NCBI GenBank assembly: GCA_003246365.1 | Contig: QKAN01000216.1 | Location: 1 to 64,000 of the forward strand | Length of the DNA: 64,000 bases | Reading direction: 5' to 3' | From: Clostridia bacterium | GTDB lineage: Bacteria; Bacillota; Clostridia; Christensenellales; CAG-138 | In this document: piece after piece, positions 54,939 through 64,000 of the stretch | Layout of the letters: each line of letters begins with the position of its first letter | Numbering within the stretch: position 1 is the first letter of the stretch | Program-made: the position numbers and the translations under genes | Notes under the pieces: model-generated | Told to the model about the DNA's origin: nothing | Seen by the model: only the letters and a program-made list of their open reading frames with translations | The model's database searches: none

Positions 54939-57143
54939 ATGGGGATTGTCTACTTTAAGCTTGAGAATTGTTATGGAATAAAATCTTTTCAATACACATT
55001 TAATTTTAATGCAAATAAAAAGGCTCATATTATATATGCTCCCAATGGCACTATGAAAACTTCATTTGCACGAACTCTACAAGATATATGTGACAATCGG
55101 ATTACAACAGACGCTTTTTTTCCTGAACGTAAGACTACTAGAATTGTCAAGCACGACAATCAAGATGGAATTGATTTTGAAGCATCAGATATACTAGTTG
55201 TAGCACCATATCGAGGTGATTACAAATCGGAACGTATGAGTTTACTGTTGGCAAACCAAAGCCTAAAAAACGAATATGATTCGATTCATAATGAGATAGA
55301 CAGTAAGATGGATGCTGTGAAAAGAAATCTTTCGACAATGTCAGGGAAAAAAGATGCAATAAGCATTTTAGTTAAAGATTTTGGTGAAGAACCAATAAAC
55401 TCTTACGAGCTATTAAGCCGTATCTCTGATGATATTGAATTGAAAGCACAAGCACAATTCGAAAATATTTCATATGGGAAATTATTCACTCCTGATGCAG
55501 AGGACGCTTTAAAACGCCCTGAGTTACTAGATGAATTAACTTCATATGTTGTGCAATATAACAAATTGTTATCTAATTCTGTAGTCTTTCAATCAAAATT
55601 TGATCATTATAATGCCAAGGAAATATCAGGCGATTTAGCTAAGTCTGGATTTTTTCAGGCAAACCATAAAGTCCTTTTAAATGGCGAAAGCGTTGGACGA
55701 GACGAAAAAGAGTTTAGGGAGATTATCGATGAAGAAAAACGGCGGATTATTGAAGTTGGTATGGCGGAAAAATTTGCCAAATTAGATACGATTTTAGATA
55801 AAAAAATAGGCACACGAGATTTCAGAGCGTTTATAAGTCAGAATAAGTCCATTATACCTGAGTTAGCTGATGTTCAAGAGTTTAAGAAAAAAATTTGGGT
55901 GTCTTATTTGCTTTCAAAGGAAGCAGATTTTATTGAAGCAGTATTGTGCTATAAAAGAAGTCGCGAACGAATTTCGGAAATAATTAATGAAGCTGCGAAT
56001 CAAACATCCATTTGGGAAGAGATTGTAAATGAGTTCAACAATAGATTTTTAGATTTACCCTATTCGTTAAAGATTGGAAACAAAGAAGATGTTGTATTGA
56101 ATCAAAAAGCACCAGTTGTCATATTTCATTTTAAGAGTGATAGAGCTGAAAAAGAAGTAGAACAAAAATTATTGCTCGAATTTTTAAGTGATGGTGAAAA
56201 AAGAGCCCTTTATTTATTGAATATTATTTTTGAAATAAAAGCGCATCAAATAACTAATCGACATCCATTAATAGTATTTGATGATATTGCTGATTCATTT
56301 GATTATAAAAATAAATACGCTATTATCGAGTACTTGATTGATATTATAGAAAGCCAGTTTTTTTCTCCAATAATCCTTTCGCATAATTTTGATTTTTATC
56401 GGACATTAGCTTGCAGGGCAGGGCTTAAATCATCTTCATGGTTCGCTGAGAAAACGGAGAGAGAAATTTCTATCGAGAAGGGTGAATACTTTGAAGATGT
56501 ATTTGAACATTGGAAAGAAGAGGTTTATAAAAAAGATGCTATTCTTGTTGCTTCTATCGCATTTCTAAGAAATATTGAGCAGTATCAAAATGGCAAAGAA
56601 TCAATATCTTATCAACAACTAACCGCTTTACTACACTACAAGAAGAATCTAGTGCATCCTGTAATATCAACAGAATGTTATCTCATGGACGATTTTTGTG
56701 ATCTAATAATTGAAAAATGGGGATTAAAAAGAGAGCTAATCACATATGATAGAACGATTTCAGTATTTGAGTTTATTATTAAATGCGCTCGCGATATTTC
56801 AAATAATCCGCAATCTTCTTTTTGCTTAGAGGAGAAAGTAGTATTAGCTATTGCATGTAGATTAATAGCAGAGAAATATATGATTAATCGTATTGCAGAT
56901 GCATCAAAGACCGAGGCAATAAAGAAAAATCAAACTAGAGCTTTAAAAAATCTTATTACGTTTAATCGTGCTGATCCGCAGGATGTTCAACGAGAAGAGA
57001 TAATTAACCGAGTACTAATAATATCCTCAGAAAACATACATATAAATGCATTTATGTATGAACCTCTAGTAGACATAGCTCTTTCAGAAATAAAAGCATT
57101 GTTTAATTTAGTCTCATCTCCATTGTTATCGGATGCAGTATAG
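54939..57143 (+). CDS. ABC/SMC-type AAA ATPase (candidate solo defence protein)
   Basis: 734 aa, AT-rich; Walker A-like 'IYAPNGTMKTSFA', signature-like 'LSDGEKRALYLLNIIFEI', Walker B 'HPLIVFDDIADSFD', His switch 'PIILSHNFDFYR'. Confidence 0.8.
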   Translation: MGIVYFKLENCYGIKSFQYTFNFNANKKAHIIYAPNGTMKTSFARTLQDICDNRITTDAFFPERKTTRIVKHDNQDGIDFEASDILVVAPYRGDYKSERMSLLLANQSLKNEYDSIHNEIDSKMDAVKRNLSTMSGKKDAISILVKDFGEEPINSYELLSRISDDIELKAQAQFENISYGKLFTPDAEDALKRPELLDELTSYVVQYNKLLSNSVVFQSKFDHYNAKEISGDLAKSGFFQANHKVLLNGESVGRDEKEFREIIDEEKRRIIEVGMAEKFAKLDTILDKKIGTRDFRAFISQNKSIIPELADVQEFKKKIWVSYLLSKEADFIEAVLCYKRSRERISEIINEAANQTSIWEEIVNEFNNRFLDLPYSLKIGNKEDVVLNQKAPVVIFHFKSDRAEKEVEQKLLLEFLSDGEKRALYLLNIIFEIKAHQITNRHPLIVFDDIADSFDYKNKYAIIEYLIDIIESQFFSPIILSHNFDFYRTLACRAGLKSSSWFAEKTEREISIEKGEYFEDVFEHWKEEVYKKDAILVASIAFLRNIEQYQNGKESISYQQLTALLHYKKNLVHPVISTECYLMDDFCDLIIEKWGLKRELITYDRTISVFEFIIKCARDISNNPQSSFCLEEKVVLAIACRLIAEKYMINRIADASKTEAIKKNQTRALKNLITFNRADPQDVQREEIINRVLIISSENIHINAFMYEPLVDIALSEIKALFNLVSSPLLSDAV

Positions 57144-57180
57144 GTTTTGGATTATTGCATGAATATTATTCAGCACAAAT

Positions 57181-57330
57181 CGCGGTGAAAACGGGCAGCG
57201 TAAAGAGCTACGATTGCATTCTCTGCGGAGAATGCGTGGATGTTTGCCCGAAGGATGTTCTATCCTACCGGAAACCGAAATAGCGAACGGACAACCTGCA
57301 AAGCCGGATGGTATCGCATCCGGCTTTTCT
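57181..57330. pseudogene. Direct repeat copy 2: orphan 3' fragment of NapH-like ferredoxin gene plus duplicated terminator
   Basis: Encodes 'AVKTGSVKSYDCILCGECVDVCPKDVLSYRKPK*' versus '...KSFDCILCGECVDVCPKNVLSYRKPK*' in the intact gene. Confidence 0.93.
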
Positions 57331-57423
57331 GCTATCCCAATTGAGATTGACGTGATAACGGCAGAAGCATAAAATAATCTGATAACGTATTTTTCGTACA
57401 ATTTTTTCTAAAGGATTTTCCGA

Positions 57424-58926
57424 ATGAAACGCCGTTTGTTTTCTTCTTTACTGGTTATCATTCTACTCGCTTTTACTTTTCCGCAGGTTGCCCGCGCGGA
57501 AGGGGCGGATACACCCGTTCTAATCAAGGACGCGGCTGGCTTGATTGCGATTGCGGAGCATCCGGAAGGTGACTACATCCTCGGCGCGAACATCGATCTG
57601 TCCGGTGTAAACTGGATGCCGTTTGCGTTTTCCGGAACGCTCGACGGCGCGGGTTTTACGGTTTACAATCTCTCAATCACGCAAACCTGCGAAGAGACGC
57701 GCATTACCTACGACGGGCGGCATGGCGGGTATCATACGATTTTTGCCGCGCTGTTTTCCACCGTAAGCGGCAGCGTGAAAAACCTGAATCTGCTGAATGA
57801 AACCATCGATCTGACGACGGACCAACCGTGCTTTATCGCGGGTATTGCCGGATATCTGCTCGGCGGCGAACTGATCAACTGCTCCGTCAGCGGGCGGATG
57901 AAGATTGTTTCCACAGCTCCACAGTGCGGCGCTGGCGGAATTGCCGGGTTCGGACACGGACGGATAGAAGGCTGCACGGTGGATGCGGAAATCACGATCT
58001 GTGCGGTCAATCCAGATCGGTATTGCGAAGAATATCTTGGCGGTATTCTTTCAAACGGTTATGCGGATGTGATTGACTGTTTGGTAAAACTGGCAGGGTA
58101 TACCTCCGTGCGCGGATATGTGCACAACGGAGGGCTTGTTGGCTTAAGCGACGTAAACCCGGAGAACAAACGGTATTTCGGGCATGTGCGCGGCTGCAGT
58201 GTGGACGCGAAAATCTCGTTTTTTGAAGATGTTGCGGATCGCAGAGCCTATTGCAGCGCGTATATTGGCGAAATTCAGAACGACGATCTGGTTGTCTCCG
58301 CCAATGAAACAGTGCGATTTGTGAGTTTGGAGAGCAAGGACTTTACACGCATGCTCCTGCCGGACATGGATCAAAACCCCGTTTATAACGCGGTTGTGAC
58401 TCCGCCGAAATGCACCGCGTTTGGCTACACCACCTATACGAACCCGGATACGGGATACTCTTATACGGACGATTACACTGCGCCTGCGCATACACCGGGA
58501 GAATGGCAGGTGGTGACACCGGCAAGCTATACGGGCGAAGGCACGCAGCGACAGTATTGCGCCGAGTGCGGCGTATTACTGGCGGAGGAAACGCTTCCAA
58601 AGCTGATTCCATCCGTTTCGTGCGAACTGAGTGAAAGCAAAGTGGAAATGACGTATCAAGATTCGCTTCAATTGATAGCGACGGTGTTGCCGATTGACGC
58701 AACAAACGGAAACGTCACATGGATGAGTTCGGACGAATCCGTTGCTACCGTGAGCAACGACGGGCTGGTGACAGCACTTGGCAAAGGCAAAACCGCGATC
58801 TACTGTAAAACGGACGACGGGTTTGCCTCCGCGGCTTGCGAGGTGGAGGTTCGCTTTACGTTTGGTCAGTGGTTGACGCGCTATATTCTGTTCGGCTGGA
58901 TATGGAGCGCGGGCATCAACGGATAA
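57424..58926 (+). CDS. Secreted protein with GLUG-like repeats and bacterial Ig-like (Big_2) domain
   Basis: Signal peptide; 'VTWMSSDESVATVSNDGLVTALGKGKTAIYCKTDDG' Big_2 motif. Confidence 0.8.
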   Translation: MKRRLFSSLLVIILLAFTFPQVARAEGADTPVLIKDAAGLIAIAEHPEGDYILGANIDLSGVNWMPFAFSGTLDGAGFTVYNLSITQTCEETRITYDGRHGGYHTIFAALFSTVSGSVKNLNLLNETIDLTTDQPCFIAGIAGYLLGGELINCSVSGRMKIVSTAPQCGAGGIAGFGHGRIEGCTVDAEITICAVNPDRYCEEYLGGILSNGYADVIDCLVKLAGYTSVRGYVHNGGLVGLSDVNPENKRYFGHVRGCSVDAKISFFEDVADRRAYCSAYIGEIQNDDLVVSANETVRFVSLESKDFTRMLLPDMDQNPVYNAVVTPPKCTAFGYTTYTNPDTGYSYTDDYTAPAHTPGEWQVVTPASYTGEGTQRQYCAECGVLLAEETLPKLIPSVSCELSESKVEMTYQDSLQLIATVLPIDATNGNVTWMSSDESVATVSNDGLVTALGKGKTAIYCKTDDGFASAACEVEVRFTFGQWLTRYILFGWIWSAGING

Positions 58927-59175
58927 ATCGTATAAATAGAACGGGGTTTTTCCGCAAAAACAGCGGATTTCCGGCGTTTTTGCAATTTATCGTTTGATGA
59001 ATTCAAAAACAAAGTATGCTATACTGAATTATTAGTAATGCGATGCTGATCAAATTTTATCTTGCGCCGCAATCGTAAAGTCGGACGAATTCTTTATTTC
59101 GAAAAAACTTTCGCGGCAAGACGGTCGGACAGTTTTCCATTCGAATTTGAAAACAATATTTACGGGGGTTTGCGA

Positions 59176-60327
59176 ATGCAGAATGCGCTATATGTTGAAA
59201 TCAGCGCGATTGGTATCATTCTGCTGGTCATCATTCTGATCACGCAACAACGGACGAGCGGTTTTTCAGCTGCGCAGCGGCGGTTTAACGATCTGCTGTA
59301 TACGATGATCGTAATGCTCGTTGTAGACGCTGCGTGTTGGTTGATCGACGGCACACAGTTTCGCTTCGCTCGCGAACTGAATTATGTTCTCGAAACGATC
59401 TATTACGCGTTCCAAATTATATTGCCGTTCCTTTGGGCGGTATATGTGGAAATTGCTTTGAGCAGCGATCTGAAATCCGCACGCAGAAGAATCAATATCG
59501 CGACGGTTCCGCTGATCATTTTCATTATTGCGCTGGTGTTCAATTTCAACCGCGGTTTTGTCTTTATAATCGATGAAAACAACGTATATCATCGCGCATC
59601 CGGCATGTATGTGTATGCTGCTTTGACTTATGTCTATCTGGTATACGGAAGCATACGCGCTCTGATTAAAGCAAAAGACTCCACCTGGGTGGATGACAAG
59701 CGCCGCTGTTACACCATGGCATTTTTCACAGTGCTGCCGTTGATTGCCGGAATTATTCAGGCGCTGTTTTACGGAATCAGTTTAAATTGGATCATTGCAA
59801 CAGTCTCCGCCGTATTGGTCTATATTGATTCGCTGGATCATCAGATTTCGAGCGATCCGCTGACCGGACTGAACAACCGCCGTGAATTGACGAAATATCT
59901 GCTGCGGGAAATGCGGGATCGCGACACGACCAGAAACGGCTTCTTGACGCTGATCATGATGGACGTCGATGAGTTTAAGCAGATCAACGATACGCTTGGG
60001 CATTTCTATGGGGACAACGTTCTGATTGCAGTCGCGGGAATATTGAAAGCAAGCTGCAAAAACACGGAGGCGTTTCTGGCGCGGTATGGCGGCGATGAAT
60101 TTTGCATTGTTCTTCCGGCAAGCACCGAGGCGGACACGCAAAAGGTTGTTGAGCGAATCGCATTGCAGCAGGAAGAATGGAACAAATCGCATCTGGACAT
60201 GCATGCCGTCAGCTTAAGCATCGGTTGCGCGGTTTGGGATGCGCAGAAAGACTCCGGATACGAAGCGTTGATTACGCGCGCGGATAAAAAGATGTATGAA
60301 TCTAAGAAGAAGAAAAAACACTCGTAA
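59176..60327 (+). CDS. Membrane diguanylate cyclase (GGDEF)
   Basis: N-terminal multi-TM; 'DPLTGLNNRRELTKYL', 'ARYGGDEFCIVLPAS'. Confidence 0.92.
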   Translation: MQNALYVEISAIGIILLVIILITQQRTSGFSAAQRRFNDLLYTMIVMLVVDAACWLIDGTQFRFARELNYVLETIYYAFQIILPFLWAVYVEIALSSDLKSARRRINIATVPLIIFIIALVFNFNRGFVFIIDENNVYHRASGMYVYAALTYVYLVYGSIRALIKAKDSTWVDDKRRCYTMAFFTVLPLIAGIIQALFYGISLNWIIATVSAVLVYIDSLDHQISSDPLTGLNNRRELTKYLLREMRDRDTTRNGFLTLIMMDVDEFKQINDTLGHFYGDNVLIAVAGILKASCKNTEAFLARYGGDEFCIVLPASTEADTQKVVERIALQQEEWNKSHLDMHAVSLSIGCAVWDAQKDSGYEALITRADKKMYESKKKKKHS

Positions 60328-60394
60328 AAACTGATCGAAGCGTCGCGCCGAATTCCGAGCCGTCCTGTGCGTTACATTCAACGGGGGTATACCA

Positions 60395-61540
60395 ATGCAA
60401 AGCTTGCTCTATGCGGAAATCAATCTAGTCGGCATCATATTGCTGCTGGTTATTTTATTGAACCAAAGACAATCCACCGGGATTTCAACCGCACAGATAC
60501 AGTTTAATGTTCTTATCATCTCCGGCTTGATTATGCTTGCCGTCGATTCCTGCTGCTGGCTGATCGACGGAAAGCAATTTTTATTTGCTCGAGAACTTGC
60601 GTATACCGTTGAAACGCTGTTTTATGTAATGAATATTTTGATGCCGTATTTCTGGATGCGATTTACGGAGTTTGCGCTGAATGCAAACCGGACAACTGCA
60701 ATTCGAAACACAAAAATCGCGGCGATTCCGCTCGTAATCTTATTTGCCGCATTGGTATTAAACTTCAAATTTGGGTTCGTGTTTACCATCGATTCGAACA
60801 ATGTGTATCACCGCGCCGCCGGATTCGTTGCTTATGCAATTCTTGCCTACGGATATCTGGCTTATGCAACCGTTCTTTCGCTGAAAATGGCGCGAAGCGC
60901 CGCCTGGGCCGGCGACCGGAGGCGGTATCATGTCATGGCGTTTTTCATGGTTCCGCCGTTTCTGGGTGGAGTCATTCAAGTGTTCTGGTATGGCGTGAAC
61001 TTTACATGGGTGCTGGCTTCTATTTCAATTCTTCTTGTTTATATTGATTCGCAAAACAGGCAGATTTCTACCGATCCGCTTACGTCGCTGAACAACCGGC
61101 ATGAATTGGCCAAGTTTTTACTGCGAGAGATGAAAGAACCTTCAAAAAGCAGCGCGGTAACGTTGATTATGATGGACATCGACAAGTTTAAACAGATCAA
61201 CGATACATACGGACATTTTTGCGGAGATCGTGTGCTTGTTGCCGTTTCGGATATTCTGAAAATGAGCTGCAAAAATACACCGGCGTTTCTGGCGCGGTAT
61301 GGCGGAGACGAATTTTGCGTTGTGCTGCCGGCCGCCGCCGAAAGCGGCGCGGATGCGATGATTGCCCGCGTACGAGCGGGAATTTCCGAATGGAATTCGT
61401 CAAATCCTGATAAGCTGCCGATTGGTATGAGTTTTGGGGTCGCTGAATGGAATGCGCAGCGAAACGAAAGTTATGAGTCGCTCATCTGCCGCGCGGACGA
61501 AAAGATGTATCAGGAGAAAAACTCGAAAAAGAGTAAATAA
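60395..61540 (+). CDS. Membrane diguanylate cyclase (GGDEF), paralog of upstream gene
   Basis: Same layout; 'DPLTSLNNRHELAKFLLREM', 'ARYGGDEFCVVLPAA'. Confidence 0.92.
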   Translation: MQSLLYAEINLVGIILLLVILLNQRQSTGISTAQIQFNVLIISGLIMLAVDSCCWLIDGKQFLFARELAYTVETLFYVMNILMPYFWMRFTEFALNANRTTAIRNTKIAAIPLVILFAALVLNFKFGFVFTIDSNNVYHRAAGFVAYAILAYGYLAYATVLSLKMARSAAWAGDRRRYHVMAFFMVPPFLGGVIQVFWYGVNFTWVLASISILLVYIDSQNRQISTDPLTSLNNRHELAKFLLREMKEPSKSSAVTLIMMDIDKFKQINDTYGHFCGDRVLVAVSDILKMSCKNTPAFLARYGGDEFCVVLPAAAESGADAMIARVRAGISEWNSSNPDKLPIGMSFGVAEWNAQRNESYESLICRADEKMYQEKNSKKSK

Positions 61541-61622
61541 ACCAAACCAATACAAATAATATGCCCGCCTGATCGCGCAATTTGCGAACAAGGCGGGCTT
61601 TCATTATCATCAATAGTCTTTT

Positions 61623-62432
61623 CTATTTTTCGCCGATATACATCGCGTGTTCGGACAACGCCAGTAGCTCCGGGACTTCGAGATATCGTTTTGCGATTTC
61701 CAGCCAGCATGCAATTTCGTCCGGTTCACGGGACAGGATATCCGGTTCGTTCGGGGAGAGGATTCCTTCCTGGCCGAACAGATGCAGCTTTTTCAGCGGG
61801 AACTGCTCCATAAACGGCAATATATTGCGCGAATGCGTAAAGCAGGCGCGGGTAAATGCTCTACCCCGGTAATCATTGCCGTCTACGATCGCTTGTATGA
61901 TCGGGCTGGTGTCTTCTTCGGTCGAATCGCGTATGATATTGCCGCCGTTTTTCAAATCAAAAAGGATGCCCGCAAATACCTGAATAAACGAAACATATAA
62001 TTTTCCGCCGGGTTTGAGGCACCGCAATGCGGCCTCCACGGCGCGGGTTTGATCCGTAGGATCGAGCAGATGATAGATCGGTCCCATGAGAAACACATGA
62101 TCAAACGAACCAAGCTCCAGTTCGTCGAGATGGAGACAGTTTTTCACATGCGTTTTCATCGAAACGCCGGCTTCCGCCGCTTTTTGGTTTGCGAGGCGGA
62201 TGTTTTCGCGTGACAGATCGACGAGCGTAACTGCGCAACCTCGTCCGGCATAATGGATGGAATATCGTCCCGGCCCGCCGCCGATATCGAGAATGCGATC
62301 GCCCGGGCGGATGTACCGATCCATCATGTGCGTTGTGAGCAGAAATTCGAACGGATGCTCTTCAAGTCGCTGCCATTCCAACTCCGGGTTCGCGTCATAA
62401 TAATCCCGAATGATGGTCGTATTTTGCTCCAT
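61623..62432 (-). CDS. Class I SAM-dependent methyltransferase
   Basis: 'DRILDIGGGPGRYSIHYAGRGCAVTLVDLS'. Confidence 0.9.
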   Translation of the reverse strand: MEQNTTIIRDYYDANPELEWQRLEEHPFEFLLTTHMMDRYIRPGDRILDIGGGPGRYSIHYAGRGCAVTLVDLSRENIRLANQKAAEAGVSMKTHVKNCLHLDELELGSFDHVFLMGPIYHLLDPTDQTRAVEAALRCLKPGGKLYVSFIQVFAGILFDLKNGGNIIRDSTEEDTSPIIQAIVDGNDYRGRAFTRACFTHSRNILPFMEQFPLKKLHLFGQEGILSPNEPDILSREPDEIACWLEIAKRYLEVPELLALSEHAMYIGEK

Positions 62433-62541
62433 TGCATGCACCGCCCTTCTTTGTGTTTCCGAGTATGGTATCATAAAACAATAGCGGTGTGTAAAAAAGC
62501 GTAAAATATATCTTTTTGGAGAAATCACACGAAATCATCGG

Positions 62542-63120
62542 TTACAAAACAAACTCCATTTGGCATGCACCCGGCTCGTTTTTCGTGTGTTCCGGATCAT
62601 ATTCCAGCGCCTCTACGCAGCCTACGGAAAGATAGAACGCCTGCGCCTGAACGGAGGAATGCGCCGAGATATACAACTTTTGCGCTCCCTGTTCCCGCGC
62701 CCATTGTGCCGCGCGAAAAAACAGTTCTCTACCGATGCCGTGCTGGCGCATTTCTCGGGAAACATACAACCGGGAAAGATCGCGGTATTGTCCCAGAGAT
62801 CCCATTTTTGCCGACTCCACTGCTGCAAATCCTTTTAGCAGATTCAAATCATTATAAGCGGCGAGCAGCAGGCCGCCGGAACGCACCGTTTCGCGCAGGA
62901 TAGAACAGAGTTCCGTGTGCGCTTCTTCGTCCCAAACGTCGGTAAATGACGCGTCGACAATTGTCCATACGCCGTCAACTTTTTTTCTGCAGCGTGTCGT
63001 CTCCTGATATCGGTCGAACCCGGCGAACATGGAAGGCATAATTTCGTTTTCCGTCAGCGTGCGATAATCCACTGAAAAAATCCCCGTTTCATTGGTGTTC
63101 TTGCAAACAAAATATAACAT
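62542..63120 (-). CDS. GNAT family N-acetyltransferase
   Basis: 'LSRLYVSREMRQHGIGRELFFRAAQWAREQGAQKLYISAHSSVQAQAFYLSVGC'. Confidence 0.88.
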   Translation of the reverse strand: MLYFVCKNTNETGIFSVDYRTLTENEIMPSMFAGFDRYQETTRCRKKVDGVWTIVDASFTDVWDEEAHTELCSILRETVRSGGLLLAAYNDLNLLKGFAAVESAKMGSLGQYRDLSRLYVSREMRQHGIGRELFFRAAQWAREQGAQKLYISAHSSVQAQAFYLSVGCVEALEYDPEHTKNEPGACQMEFVL

Positions 63121-63516
63121 AGTATTTGTCCGAATCAAACAAAAGCCCCCGCGCATTACTACGCGGGGGGATGCCCGAAACGGGAATCAGCAGCGCCGGA
63201 ACGATTCTTGTGTTCTGCAAGGGATTGTTCTGCGGGGCTTTTAACCCCGAATGGCAGATTAGAATCGCGCGGCTGCTTGCTGTAACAGACTAAGAATTCT
63301 TGATACAACCGATTTTTTTCGGCTTTATCGGAAATCATCCCTGATTTCTGAATTAAGAATAACAAATACAAATACGTTTTACTGTGATTTTGTTGCGCAA
63401 ACGCGGCAAAAAAACTTGTTTTATCACATAGAATTGCATTTTTGTGCGGATATGGTATCATAAATTGTTCGTAGTACAAACGAATTTCGCTTGCCCGGCG
63501 AGAAGGAGAGGAAATC

Positions 63517-63966
63517 ATGACCGATCAGGAGATCGAACTGTTACTCAACCAAGTGCTCAAAGACATGTTTTACAGCGTACTGCGCTTGCAGGAAAAGAGC
63601 GTATCCAAACTCGCAAACGGCAATCTCAGCCGCACGGAGATGCACGCGCTCGAAATCATTCAGGATGTGCCGGATGCAACGCTGACGCAGCTTGCGGATA
63701 TTCTCGGCATTACGAAGGCGACGGTCAGCGTTTCGGTCAGCCGCCTTGTCGAAAAAGGATATCTGGAAAAAATCCGCTCGGAGGACGACCGCCGCAAGAG
63801 CATTCTTCGCCTTACAGAGAGCGGCGAGGTTATGTGCAAAAAGCACACGCAATTTCACGATATGCTCATTAACAGTATCATGCGTGAATTTCGCGTTGCC
63901 GAGTATCCGGAGGTGCTCAAGTCAATGCAAGCGCTTGTGAACTTTTTTAACAATCTGCGTGTGTGA
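63517..63966 (+). CDS. MarR family transcriptional regulator
   Basis: 'TLTQLADILGITKATVSVSVSRLVEKGYLEKIRSEDDRRKSILRLTESG'. Confidence 0.92.
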   Translation: MTDQEIELLLNQVLKDMFYSVLRLQEKSVSKLANGNLSRTEMHALEIIQDVPDATLTQLADILGITKATVSVSVSRLVEKGYLEKIRSEDDRRKSILRLTESGEVMCKKHTQFHDMLINSIMREFRVAEYPEVLKSMQALVNFFNNLRV

Positions 63967-64000
63967 TATTGCAAGAAAAATTGTTCATATGCAGTTTTTG

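Noticed and set aside
54939-57143. Island considered as a complete restriction-modification or PrrC-hsd system
   Set aside because: No methylase, specificity subunit or second gene is present; only one ORF lies between the direct repeats.
54819-57180. Island considered as an IS element or transposon
   Set aside because: No transposase or integrase and no terminal inverted repeats seen; flanks are a 150-bp gene-fragment duplication, not a short target-site duplication.
1-64000. tRNA, rRNA, tmRNA, RNase P or 6S RNA genes
   Set aside because: No recognisable cloverleaf or conserved rRNA/ncRNA signature found by eye; a tRNAscan-SE/Infernal run would be decisive.

Overview
The window is chromosome from an anaerobic Firmicute (Clostridia-like), tightly packed with genes on both strands. 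I infer the lineage from gene content, not from any search. Main blocks, left to right: GlnRS, GltX and YchF; an [FeFe]-hydrogenase locus (putative sensory hydrogenase-PAS protein, SpoIIE-type phosphatase, NuoE/NuoF/HydA-type NAD-linked hydrogenase) bracketed by two paralogous thioredoxin-like [2Fe-2S] proteins; NusG_II, Gx transporter and ApbE; a multidomain flavodiiron protein; an SCP2/peptidase/FAD-oxidoreductase/SDR segment with two TetR regulators; a nitrogen block (ANTAR regulator, GS-I, GS-III, AsnB); AdhE; a cobalamin-riboswitch-controlled ABC importer; an ECF S-component gene with a structured leader; Hcp; two tandem GGDEF proteins. Strongest unusual signals: (1) an AT-rich one-gene island at about 54.82-57.18 kb encoding a 734-aa ABC/SMC-like ATPase, flanked by a 150-bp imperfect direct duplication (7 differences by eye) of the 3' end and terminator of the upstream ferredoxin-type gene, which looks like a cargo insertion and a possible solo defence gene; (2) an orphan structured leader with three ACGAA-loop hairpins and an apparent terminator switch upstream of the ECF gene; (3) five ~91-bp tandem repeats after asnB, each with a conserved box complementary to the ribosome-binding site of the next gene (MgtC family), and four intervening hairpins. 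No tRNA, rRNA, CRISPR array, integrase or transposase was recognised. All functional calls come from reading sequence and motifs; no database search was run.
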